Below, piece by piece: positions 23,905-36,200 of a stretch of DNA of 64,000 nt (position 1 is the stretch's first letter; each line of letters starts with the position of its first letter). The DNA lies in NCBI GenBank assembly GCA_025331565.1, contig JAFREQ010000079.1, positions 496,001-560,000 of the forward strand, read 5' to 3'. The stretch is from Holacanthus passer. Taxonomy: Eukaryota > Chordata > Actinopteri > Pomacanthidae. A program made the translations under genes and the position numbers. The notes beneath the pieces are model-generated. The model was not told where the DNA came from. It searched no databases and saw only the letters and a list, made by a program, of their open reading frames with translations.

Positions 23905-24002
23905 AATACTGGTGAAGTTTATACAATAGGTGTTTAAAAGGGGAAATAAAATTAATAACATGAAAAGATTGTGTTTTAAATAGTGGTTCATGCTCAGGTT
24001 AC

Positions 24003-24225
24003 CAGTGGTGGAAGGTACATTTACTTAAGTTGTACTTGTGTATTTAAAGATGAGTATTTTCATTTTGTGCTACTTTTTACTTTCACTACATTTATTTTTA
24101 AATTTAGCTCCACCTCAACCTGCTGCAACATTAAAAGGCTGCTTTCATATTAGTCCATCAACAATAATCCAATAGTATAATATGAAAGAGTTCATTCTGC
24201 ATGATGAGTTGATTATATCAACTCA
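24003..24225 (+). mobile_element. Partial hAT-type MITE, same family
   Basis: It begins cagtggtggaaggtacattt and follows the family through ttacttaagttgtacttgtg and ttttactttcactacattta. The match fades near 24225 and the right inverted repeat is missing. It lies only 100 bp from the copy at 23478. Confidence 0.6.
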
Positions 24226-24925
24226 CACATTTAATAACTGTTCTAGAGCTCTCAATCATGTTGTATACTCTTCATCAGTAGATGAAGTTGATGAAGTTTC
24301 CCCTTTTTTCTGAGCATTTCAAGGACTTATCAGCTCTGTTGGCTTAAAAGCTGAGGTTCAAAGTTTATTCTTGACCTTAAAAACAGCAGTTGAGTCCATT
24401 TAGTCGCTGATAAAGATTAAGCTCATGAGATGTGACCGACAGCTAAAGGCCTTGTGGTGAGATTGTTTTCTGCTGCTTCCAAAGTCAAGTCTGACCTTTG
24501 AACAACAGGAAAACATGATTTTTTTTATTGGTTGTTCTTGCTTATGTTGCCTTCACTGACTGCAGTTTATGTCACTGAATCACCTTTATATTTACAACAC
24601 TAATTTAATCCTTTTTACTTTGAGTCGGAAACAGCTTAATAACTGACACATGGAAAGAAAAGTACATTTTAGTGTGTATAGTAGTTTTATTACTCCAAGT
24701 TTTAGGATTACAGTGGTAGTCTTTGGGGAACTTTCGGTTTTAACAAGCCTTTCTCTGAGACAACATGAAAAACCAAAACATCTAAAACATCTTCTATATA
24801 GAGAAACACATATATGCTCAACACGAATGGGCTGTAGTGTTTGAACTCATTCAAACCCATGTTCCCTCCAATGAACAAGCTGGACTGCATGTGTTTAAAC
24901 TGCAAAAATCAACGCACTGTATTGA

Positions 24926-25156
24926 GATATTCTGTTGTTGTCGGACCACAATCAGCACCATGTTAGCCGGGGACAAATTATTCATGTTGATTTGTCAAAA
25001 TTAAGCAATTTAGGCACTTATCAAGAAATTGGCAAAGGTTATGATGAAACTGCTACCGAAAGAAATTTTCATACGCAAAATACTTTTAGTTTTATGCTTA
25101 ACAGTCAACGAAAGATTGAACAAAATCTACCGACAGAACATTTTCTGAACTCTTAA
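24926..25156 (+). other. Prokaryote-looking AT-rich open frame of unknown origin
   Basis: The frame is open from 24926 to TAA at 25156. From about 24970 it reads like a genuine AT-rich coding sequence: IIHVDLSKLSNLGTYQEIG, then KGYDETATERNFHTQNTFSF, then KIEQNLPTEHFLNS. Residue composition is balanced and hydrophilic, unlike the low-complexity chance frames elsewhere. There are no splice signals tying it to dcaf5 or pacs2, and I do not recognise the protein. It may be chance, a decayed insertion, or an assembly contaminant. On the minus strand it lies in the possible pacs2 3' UTR or just beyond. Confidence 0.25.
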
Positions 25157-25687
25157 CGTCACGTACACATTCTAGGCTAAACTTTACAGAATATCAAACT
25201 AAAATCTAAATCGTCCAACGAGGCCTCACGCTGAGCATCGGGTGATATCACACAGCACTGAGGAGATGCTTGAGGCCGTGAACGCCGCCGCTTGTGCTGT
25301 TGTTCAGCTCAGATATAAAGACAGATACAGTCTGTCCATGTGCCTCTGTGAGCCACAGTCAGTCATACCTGCAGGTTCCCGAGTAGGTTTATAACACACT
25401 AATCTATAATGGACGAACATTTAAAAGTGCTTTACATTAAGGTACCTTCAATACATTCACCTCTACATTATGAAGTCTTCTATAATACCACACAGGTAAA
25501 TGAGTGAGCTGCAGTTGATGAGTGTTCCTTTGGCAAAAGTAACATTTGCTTTTAGCAAAAGACATGGAGTGTGTCCGAGGAGTGTGAGGCTCGAGGATGA
25601 AGAGTTTGTTCTCCAGTAAACTGTTTAATACAGAGGAACCACTGGAATATTTGTTTTACGTTATAAACATTTGAGGAAACAAAAGTT

Positions 25688-26250
25688 TGCTTTCTTGCCG
25701 AGAGTTAGATGAGAAGGTCGATGTCATTCTCATAGCGAACATTTAAAACAGCAGGTCTGGCTCAGTTTTTGCACAGATTAAACAAAGGAGATATAATGCG
25801 ATAATTACAGGTGTGAGCTTTAAGATGCTGGTAGGTGAATTTTGTACTTTTGATCAGAGCCAGACTGACTGTTTGCAAGCCAGCTGTTATTTTAGGTTGT
25901 TATAAAGACTGGAAACACAAACTGTCCGAAGGTTAAAAAACATTTTATTTCTCTTTTGCGTAATCTGCACATAAACTGAAGTGTAAAAGTTGAGTTGTAA
26001 AAGTTTTAGGGATTAAAGATGTGACATGATAATTGATGAGTCTTTCAGGTGCTGGATTTTGTAACTTTCAGACAGAGCTATGCTAACAATTTCCATCTGT
26101 TTCCAGTCTTTATGCTAAGCTAAGCTAACCTTGCTTGCTCTACCTATATATTTACTGACCAGATATTGAGGTGGTATCGACCCTCTCATTTAACTCTTGG
26201 CAAGGAAGCAGATTAACTTATTTCCCAAAATGTCGACCTATTCCTTTAAG
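25688..26250. mobile_element. Teleost foldback repeat, left end truncated
   Basis: The left arm is gctttcttgccgagagttag atgagaagg. The right arm (26170-26250) contains its inverted counterpart (ggtggtatcgaccctctcat; ctcttggcaaggaagcag) and the diagnostic 'cccaaaatgtcgacctattc' end. The middle has ttatgctaagctaagctaac. Shorter pieces of this family are at 38430, 39912 and 57741. Confidence 0.65.
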
Positions 26251-26551
26251 TCTGTACCAACATCAATAAAGTGGTTCATTTTGTGCTGTTAATCATGTTG
26301 TAAAAAGCAGGTGTTTTCGACCTTACTTTCCAATAACATGTCTCACTTTGGAGCAAAGACTCTTCAAGCCTCAAGCCAGTTTACCAGGAGGAGAAAGTAA
26401 AGAAGCGAAGGAGCGACGTAGAGTGAAAATCAGAGCAGTGTGTAACCTTCGAACAGTGTCGGGTTATTATTCAGAATCGCATTCACACAGTTTTCAGTCT
26501 ATTGCACATTAGACTTCTTCATCGAGTGCAGAGAGTCAAAAGGTCGGGGGC

Positions 26552-26557
26552 TTTATT
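26552..26557 (-). terminator. pacs2: Candidate pacs2 polyadenylation signal (AATAAA)
   Basis: This is the first canonical AATAAA on the minus strand that I noticed below the pacs2 stop, about 535 nt away. Another is at 25944-25949, inside the foldback repeat. A further one lies near 24685. Transcript data would be needed to choose. Confidence 0.35.
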
Positions 26558-27091
26558 TTTCCTTCAGGGTTACGACGACGAATCGACAACAGTCTCTGAA
26601 GTTGGGAATCCAAAATTTCTTCTTCCACTTCATCACAAGGCAGCTGCTCTTGTCTTCTGAATATATCCTTGATTAAATGTGCTGTGCCTCACCAAATTAA
26701 AAAAAAAAATGATGGCAGGGTGTGAAACCTGGGCACTCGTACAGTATGTTAAAGGTTAGAAGTAATTTCTAATTATTATTTAATTAGGTTTTTTTTCTCA
26801 AAAGTCTATAAAACATCAGCAGGATTTTTTTTCTTTTAAAAAGCTGAGTAAAGAAATATTCCCTCGGCAGCTTTGCCTCGAGACGTTTTTACATAAATAG
26901 AAAATTAAAAAAACACGCAAAAGATTAAATAATCGGACAAATGCAACGAAGCAGGAGCTTAAATTAAGACAGCAGAATAGAAGAAGTGTGCAGGGGGACA
27001 GTGGGGACGAGGAGAAGGTTAAGAGCTGTTGGCACGAGGGGAAGGGAAGAGAGGGGGTGCTGTCCTCAGTGTTTCAGTCTCTTAGGTGCTG

Positions 27092-27210
27092 CTAGTAAGG
27101 GCCTTTCGTGTGTCCAAAGATCCCGATGGGGAAGTGTTTGACGTGTGAGGACCACTGAGCCGCCAGCTGGAAAAACTTGACGTCGTTCCACTCGACGCCG
27201 TCAATCAGTA
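27092..27210 (-). CDS. pacs2: pacs2 terminal coding exon 24
   Basis: The exon encodes LIDGVEWNDVKFFQLAAQWS SHVKHFPIGIFGHTKGPY then a TAG stop. The acceptor is CTGCAG. The family's usual SKATF-type ending is replaced by TKGPY. Confidence 0.95.
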
Positions 27211-30200
27211 CTGCAGAGGAGGAAAACACACGTTACGACTTAGTTACGCTTCTGTTACGGGAGTGAATTATACTGTTATCCTGAATGTGTCCAGTGGTGA
27301 AAAGTATCCAAGTAAATTTACTCAAGTACTCTATTTGATTATTTCCATTTTCTTCTACAACACTGCAATTCAGAGGCAAATATTGTACTTTCTACTCCAC
27401 TGCATTTATTTGATAACTAAAGTTAGTTTCCAGATTCAGGACAAATAATGCATTATACTATTATAATAATAAGACTTTATTGATCCAATGGGGAAAATTC
27501 ACAAGCTACCCAGCAGTGCGTAAAGCAATATATATTAAATAAATATAAACTAATTAAAATACAAATTTCCCAGGTGCAAAATTAAAGTGAAGAATACGTT
27601 AATGCCTCAGTAATCATAATCCAATTACATAACAGACATTACTCTGATATTGGCTATTCTACAAAATGATTTTACTTTTAGTACCTTAAGTATATTTTGA
27701 TGCTCAAAAAAAAGTAGTTCGCAGCACAATTTCCCAGAGCCTGAGGTGACATCTTACAATTGCAGTCCTAAACCCAAAGATACTTAATTTACCAAAATAT
27801 GAAACAAGCATCACGTTTAAGAGGCTAAAATCAGCTGATTCAATCAAAAGCTTCAGCCCCAGTTTTGAGTATGTAAAGAATTCATATGGGAAAACCATAC
27901 AATGAAATGCACTGAAAAATGTCAACATGCATATTAGTTGTTTTAACTCTTGTTTGTTTATGTCTGTGTATCCTTTTTCTACATATTGTGTTTGTATCCT
28001 GTTCCTACCTGCTCTGTTTCTGATGCCACATTTTCATCCCGGGGCTTAAAAAGCTTATCTACTTACGACTCCTGTAAGAGGATCAAAATCTTTCCAGTTT
28101 TAAGTGTAGTGGTAAAAGACACTATTGTGGAACTACCCAGGCAAAGACTAGAAATGGAGGAACCACTTGTGGCTGAAGAAGGGAAACAACGTCTAAGCCA
28201 AAAAAAATTAGGTTTTATACAGTCTATGTATGAGATGCATGTTAGAAATATCGATATATGAATAAGATACATGACATAGAAAACCTACCTTTAATCATAT
28301 TGTGTCTATCAGGTTAAGTGTTGTATTTTAACCTATACATAATTTAAAAATGCAATATACTTTATTTTCAAGGCTCATAAAAATTACACCAGGTGTTTCT
28401 GAGAGTCTGATTATTTTGACTATAAATTAATGAACTCTCCTTTTAACATTTAGTCCAAATCTGACCAGCTGAGAGTTTTACTGTGTGAGAATCAACTCTT
28501 ACTGACATCTTTGAATTGTCTGGTACTAACAATCAGTGAAGCTGCAGAAATGACTGAAGAGTTTAACAGGTGAGATCGGTCTGATGGACGTCTGTGCCGC
28601 TGATGGATGAGGACATGTGAGGGCAGGAGTGTAGAAAAGTACCTCTCAGCATGGTCTGCTGTTGCTTGGCAGTGCAGATGAGCCGGCTGATGCCCTCGAT
28701 CACTTGACTCTTGGACTCCACCTCCTTGTCTTTGCTCTTTTTTGGCAGGAACATGACTGACAGAAGGGAACAACAGAGACGCACACTGCGAGTCAATGAG
28801 GGATTCACAATCTTTCTGCTCTCCGAGGATTAAATGGCATTTGGCCTTTTGGTGCTTCTTTTTGAGGTCAATGCTGTAAAAGACTGGATTTGGTCAGATC
28901 ACTGATCCTGTGAATACCTTATAATACAATCTTCTACACTTTTCTCCCTCATCTCTGAAAATTTTGGTTAAATAATTTGTCCCGGTTTTAGAGACTTTAA
29001 CTATAACAGGTGTCATTTTAAGGTGAACTATTCCTTTATGAAGATAAAGAAAATAGCACCTACATAAAAATGCATCAGTCCCTTCTGGACATCACATCTT
29101 ACCCTTCTTATTCTTCTCCTTCGTCACCACAGTCATGGACATGGTGGGCTGGGGGCTGGGCTCTGCGCCCCCCAGTGGCAGCCGGCTGACCTGCAGCGAG
29201 CGGAAATTGCACTTCAGAGTGTTTTTGGAGGAGGAGTCCCGCTTCTCCACGTCTTTCTTCCTCTCTGTTGGAGCCACCCAGTAGTCGACCTGAAGCCCCA
29301 TCAGCTCCACTTGACCTACAGAACTACAGAGAACAGACAGTCAGGAGGATACCAAGGAAATACATCCTTGACTTTTTGTAACTAGAAAGTCAAAATGAAA
29401 ACTAAGTATTCCAAAAAGATGTACTTGTAGATGTAATTTATGAAAAGGTCAAATGAAATGAAAGTTCTTCATCGGCCATGACGTCATACCTGTAGGCACA
29501 GAAGCTGGTGTTGACGGAGGGAGAGGAAGGTGGGGTGGGCGACGCCTCTTTGAGTGCAGGTGATACTTGTGGAGGGGTGGAGGAGAGCAGCGAGGAGCCC
29601 AGAGGTGCTGCATCATCAGAGTCTCCTGAGGGAGGAAACAGCCAATCATTTATTTTCAAAAAATATATATCACGTATAGTCAGGTCCAAAGGTCTGAGAC
29701 CACCTAGAAAACCCTAACCCTAACCCTAATATTTTCACGTAAACCTGGAAATAATCAGACAGTTTGAGGTTTGAAAAAGTTATAACATATAAAATAAAGA
29801 AGAAATATTTAGGATTTGAACTATTTCTACATCAATTAAGCAAACTGTTATTCTAAGCAAAGCTTCCTCAGCGTCAAATTATGTCGGGTCAATACCACAA
29901 ATCTGCTTACATTTTTCTTCATTTCTTCTTCATTCACACATATTCAAGTCTTCATTTTGCTTGTTTCCAGGTTTACATGAAAATATTACAGATTCTCAAT
30001 GTGGTCTCAGATTTCTGGACCCTTCTGTAGATATATATATATATACCTATACTGTGTTGGAGCAAAGCTTTTGTTTGGAGCTGCCAATGTGCAAATGTGT
30101 CTGCTGCAAAACAGCTACAAACAGCTACTACGAAAGCTATTCTTTATATTTATAACATCCCATTACAAACTTATCGCTTGCCTGACGTCGCAGATGTTTG

Positions 30201-33200
30201 TTCCACGATGCCAACTTTCACCATCTGCAGAATTCAAAATAGAGGGGAAATGATTATTACTTGTCTCTAAAGCTATGTTAATGAGCTTACACTATAAAAT
30301 TAGATAAAGATAAAAAAAATTAACACCCAGTGAATATTTAGTGCAAATCAGAAAATAAAGAGGCTACTTACCCCAATGAAAGGGATGAATTTCTGACATG
30401 AGTCCTCATCGGGGCTGTGGAGAGGCAGCAGAGGCCAAAAGAGAGTTCAGGTGAAAAGAAGGTGAGAAAAGATATGTCACAATGAAAAGAAAAGAAATTA
30501 TGTAGAGATGAAAAATCTAATGGAATCTAAAGGGACTACCTCTAACAAGCATTTTCACAAATCAGCTGTGAAATGATTGTAATTTTAAGAAATGGCATCT
30601 GCAGTTAGTAACATTCAGATCTAGTCGTTAGTAACTAAATTTTTGATTTCCAATGTTTCACATCTGGAAATACTGTCATCTTCCATTGCATGGAAAGTAT
30701 GCAACGTTATCACAACCCAGACAGAATCAACACAGCATGCTGCACTTGCTGCCGGGCTTCAAACGTCCACTAATACAGATTCACTCCCCGACTGCAGGCC
30801 CCTTATTGAAGCAGAGAGCGAAACATGCAAGGCCGATTGGAGACCTCCGACAAAGCCACTGCAGAAACACACTGGATCTACCAAACCAAAGTCAGAAGAG
30901 CATTCAAGAGGCAGCAAGTCCATCAGGGGAACAACTAAACTACTGAGTCATAAAGAAGTGGATGAGAAGGAAGAGCACCAACCTACATCCAAAACTTCTC
31001 CAGTCCCATGCACTACCTGTGAGCAGTAGTGCATAACTACACTTACAAGCCTTCCACGAACTATTTTCCTGACAATGACCAGAAAAATAGCCTGTTCTAA
31101 TTCTATGTCGTCTAAATGTAAAAGACGTTTGATGATGTGAAAGGTTGTTGCTCTTGCCTTGAAGAAACCTGCCATCGCCCCCCCAGGGAAGAAACAGAGA
31201 GACTACAGAGGAGGGGAGAGAGGGAGAGAAGACAGTCCACAGTAGGTCACAGTTTGCATATCAAGGCCACGTTTTGTTTTCCTCCCGACACAACACATCT
31301 CTGCTGGAAGCAGAGCAGCCAGAGAGAGAAAGCCAGATGTCTGCCTGGTATGTGAGCGATTAATGTTCATCTCTTGCAGGGATGGAGTCTGACAGAACAC
31401 AGAGCTTCTGTCTCGTGTGTTCGATCCACATTTTGTCTTACATGTGTGATGTATCGGTTAAAAGATGCACATGCATGTCGATCCATGTAGATGGATGTAG
31501 AACTACCGTGTGGACATGACACATGCACTTTTCAGAAAAACCTCAAATCTAGTTCTGCGTCTCTGTCAAAACTAGTTTCCAGGCTGGAATAAGTGAAAAA
31601 GTTAGTATGTTTTTAATGTTGATATTGTTGTACATGACAAAATGTGTGAAAATGTTGCCATTATAGTGGGAATTTATGTGTAATAAAATTTTGCTGTCAT
31701 TTGTTTTTAATAGATATTTATTTTATTCTTTTTACTTTTTTTTGATATTAATCTTTGAGATACCAGCCTTGTTTTTGATATCAATCTTTGAGATACCAGC
31801 AAAGTTTTTGTAACATCATGAAAGTTGTTTTCATATTATAAATATTTCATTTCAAACCCATGTTTTTCCTGCTGCTTCTAAACACTTTTCAGAGACAGTT
31901 GGTAATATTTTGCATGAGCTTTAGTTGAGTCAAAGAATGACAACACTTTATTCTATAAGCCCATAACTTATTGCATTATTTCATAATAATTTCCAAGAAC
32001 TTTCCTCCAAATTAAATTCTAAGTGTTGATATTTTATGTGAAGCATTAAAACATAAAAGTGAACTGGATATATTTTAAAACAGGCCCAGTAGCACAGAGG
32101 TCACTACAGTCGATCGTGACACATCTGATGATGACATTAGGCTACATTGAACTAAACATGTAGCCTAAATGTTGATCCTGGTGGCTGAGATTCATTATTA
32201 AATTACAAAAAAAAAGTTGTGCAGGTTTTCTAGTTCTAACAGGACGAATAACAGACAGACATGAATGGCCAGAAGCACATGAAGAGGATGGAGAGGAAAC
32301 AGCAGGGAGGAAGAAACAGAAGAAGAAGCTCCAGAGGAGGGAAGACAGCTGATTGAATCTGGTCTCTTGCCACTTTATCAGCACATTTCATCCTATTCAT
32401 CCTCTAATATCTTATCAATGACGACTGTTTGGAGAAGAAACTAAGACATCAGAATTTTGGTGTTGAGGAACTTCAGCGAACCACAATTTCATTTTGCAAA
32501 AACGACAAAGCTCGAGCGTCTTGCAGGACAAAGACACTCTTCTTTATTGCATCTCTTGTTTCTAAACTGATAAAAAAAAGTTTACTTCTAAATAAAAGCA
32601 GGGCCTGGTGCAGCTTTAATTAGTTCAAGAAAACCATCTGTGTGCTAATGTTCTTTATAACTCTGAGCTGTGGCCTAAATAGCAGAGTTGGATCTTATCT
32701 GAGAAGTTTATGGCTCAAGCTGTTAATAGAAAAAAAAAAAAATCTCAGCAGCTGTTAAAGTGGCAAGATCCAACACAGGCTGAGAAGGTTCAAGGGGGAA
32801 AATGGCTCCGACACACAGAAAGCGCATGAATCACCAAGCTACGTGAGAAACAAACTCAATCGACCACAATACCTTACTGCAAAATCAAAATGAAAGCTCT
32901 TTTTCCTTCGAGGAAAGAAAAGAAAAAATACAACAAAAAGATAAAAACATGTTATTCTCACACACACGCACACACAGTGATGGAAAGACAGTGATGTTCA
33001 GACACTTATGTTCAACCCATGTTAGACACCAACACTCCCACACAAACGCCACAATGTTAGTGACACTTTGAGATCGTTTTTCAAAAGGGGGTTGAAAACA
33101 TCTGGACAGAACAGAACCGCAACTATAATGTAAGTCTATTTTAATTCACACACTAAATCCTGATTCATCACACCATCTGGTCGGATTCAAGTTCGACGTC

Positions 33201-36200
33201 ACAAACGCGGCAAAAAACAGGGAACACTTTTTTTTTTATCTGCATTACTTCAGTCTCTCTTTCAAACTCAACACTGCACGTTGTTCCCACACTGTGAAAA
33301 ATAAGAAATAATGTTTAACATCTGTCACAGCGTCGCTGGGACGGAAATAAGCGTAGCCGATAAATGGAGTGTGAAGCCGATAAATGCCTAAAGTCATAAA
33401 GTCGACTGCAGAGTCATTTGACCCGGGAATGAATGTCGATTGTACCGTTTACAACTGAAGACAAAAGCCAGATGTGAGTGGGTGTGAGTGGGTTTTCTGT
33501 CCAATGTCAAAGGAGTATAAGTAGCTATTAGATTACTGTTTCATTACTTTTACCTTTGCTCTTTAATATTAATCTTGACTGGTAATATTTATCTGACAGC
33601 TTGTCTATATTTTCCTTGTGTTCAGCTTCCTTGTTCCTGTACGATTTGTTTATTGTCTCTCATCTTTTTGCTGATTTGTCACCACTATCATCTGATTTAT
33701 TTCGCAGTTGCTACAAGTGAAAAACTCCTGTCGTCACTTTATTGGAAGTGTGTTCAGCTCTGCGTAGCTGTGCCTGATTTTGTGAATAACGTTAAAAAAT
33801 GTATGAAATCCATTCTGTAACGTCAGCTAATGTGCCACATTTTGGTCACAGATCTTCTGGCTTTTACACAACGGTTCAATCCCCTTTTGAAAAACCGCTG
33901 TAAGCTCTGCATTAGAAGCATTAGTTAGATGAAACCCTCAGACTGAACTTTCCCAGGCTAGCTCACAAAAACACAATTAAAATCCCACTTCTGTACATCT
34001 GAGTGTGAAATGAATCCTGAAAAGAAAAGAAAACATACCTCTTCTGCTTGTAGGTGAGCATGGCCTCTGCGATGGGAAGCTGGTGAGCTCCGTTCGCTCC
34101 CACCATGTACTGAGTTACCCTCGACACCACGTCTGGGTTCTCCTGAGCTGCACAGGACACACAGATGAATGGATTCACTACTACAGACTGTAAACCTGAA
34201 TACACAGTCACATTTATTAAGATGTTCAGACGTAAGAGCTCACCAACAACAGGAGCCTCTGGTTTGTGAAACAGGTCCCTCCAAGCTGCGTCTTGGAACA
34301 AACTGTTGTATCGATAGTCGATAGTGCCGAGATATTTGGAGACAGGATGTGCACCTAAAACAATCAAAGTCAAAATCAGACAAACAAATAGCTTTAAAGG
34401 TGCAGTGATAACTTATTAGAACTGTTGTAAACAAATAAGACCAATGTGTTTTTGAGAAACTCTCACACCACCAGACAAGCAAACCAGAAATCTGGTTCAG
34501 TAATTAGAGCATTTGGACTATAGCACCTTTAAATATTACAAAAGACTGACCTAGAGGGATGATGAGGAACCTCATGTAGCCGAGCCAGTCAGGGGTCTTG
34601 TGGGAAAGGTGGTCGACAAAGAGCCTGAGAACAGCGCTGAGGTAGTGCTGCGCTCCGGCCACTGCGATCTTTATGGGAATGGGCGTCTGGGAGTTACAGT
34701 TGCAACTAAGGAGGAAAACAAATAGACGGCTTACGGTTTTACAATCGACACCATCACACCATAAACTGTCTATAGATACTTTAGAGAGTGACACAGTGAA
34801 TATATGATGGTAAAAGACAGACAACAACGTCAGGATGTGAGAGGTCGGCTTACAATCTCTGTATGCGGGAGACGATGGTGTTGAATGCAGCTTGGATGTC
34901 GGCCGTGGTGCAGGTGCAGACCACTGGGAGATGGTGGTTTTGCAGCATGTCTGAAAGATACTGAGACAGGAGAAGAAGAAAGAGATGACAAATGAAAAAC
35001 TGTGTTCTGAAAAGCATTTCCCTCTCATCAATTTATTGGTTAAATAACGTATTACCAGCTATCCTTTAAACTATCAGAATGCTGTAAGTCTGTAACTTTT
35101 CTACAGTGAGGATGAAAATGTAATCCAAAGTCTATCCTCAGCTCTCCCACAATATGCAGAGTAGGAGCCATCTGATCGTGCTGCTGTTCCTCACCTGGCC
35201 CTGCCAGTCGGACGTGTTGATGAGGATGATGCTGTCGGGGAGGTGGTTATCAGACACCAGGATGTGGTTCAGCTGGTCGTACACTGTCTTTCTTGGGATC
35301 TAGGAGGGTAAAGTGAGAAACCTTTGAGTTAAATAGGGACCCGTATTTTTGAGTTTAGATTTAGGGATCATAAAACATGTTTGTCGTTTTGCCAGGAATT
35401 AAGATTCATGTGAGATATCAAATGGTATTTTATGCTGATAAAATCCACTCGACAACTGACTGATGAGCAGTACAGTACAATATTTTAGGATTGTGCTGCA
35501 GTTCTCTCCTCCTACCTGTAAGTGGCAGCGTGTGTCCAGGGAGCGCTCGTTGTCCAGGCTGTTGGCCCTCTCATTCTGTGGCCTGCTGGGCTGGCGCTCC
35601 TTCAGTGACGTGCTCCTGCCTCGCCTCCCCGCCAACTTCGGTTCCTGCCTGAAATTGAAACCAGCAGAGGACGAGAGCTGGAGGACTGGGAGGCAGTGAT
35701 GTAACGGTCAACAACAGGAAGCACAAACCCTGAATCTCCCCTTTAAAAAACACTGTTCACTCCCTGCAGACCTGCATTAATGTTTTAAAGAGGTGGATTA
35801 TTCTGGTTTATGTGTTTCTACCTGTTGGAGGAAATGATCAGGGACTCTGTCTTAGTCATTTTGCCACTCGGTGGCAGTCTCTCTAAGAATGTGTCCATGT
35901 TGTCCATCTCCAGCTCTGTGGTCGGAGTCACCGCCTCCGGCTGCTCCTGAGGGAAAAACAGAAGGAGAGAAAAACAGCAACAGGGTTCATGAGTTAGAGG
36001 CTGACAGATGTGTTTATGCATTTTTCTTTCTCTTCATTTTCTCACACCTTAAATATCCTGACTGTCCCTGAGGACTTTAGCTGTTGTTCACTATAATTTA
36101 TTCTGTTTCTGACTGCAAACCTCACAGCTAAAATGTATCTGTTCTTCCTGTTTATGAAGTGACTGTCTGGCAAGTTTGTTCGTTTATTGACAATTCAGAC

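Larger units (their letters stand above)
24226..27091. other. dcaf5-pacs2 intergenic region and pacs2 3' UTR
   Basis: The two genes are head (dcaf5 5' end) to tail (pacs2 3' end). The part directly below 27092 is pacs2 3' UTR. The rest holds the prokaryote-like open frame, the foldback element and otherwise unremarkable AT-rich DNA with short A and T runs. Confidence 0.6.

Noticed and set aside
30643..31029. 128-codon plus-strand open frame in pacs2 intron 18
   Set aside because: Hydrophilic but without a recognisable motif, signal or splice sites; I could not support it as a gene.
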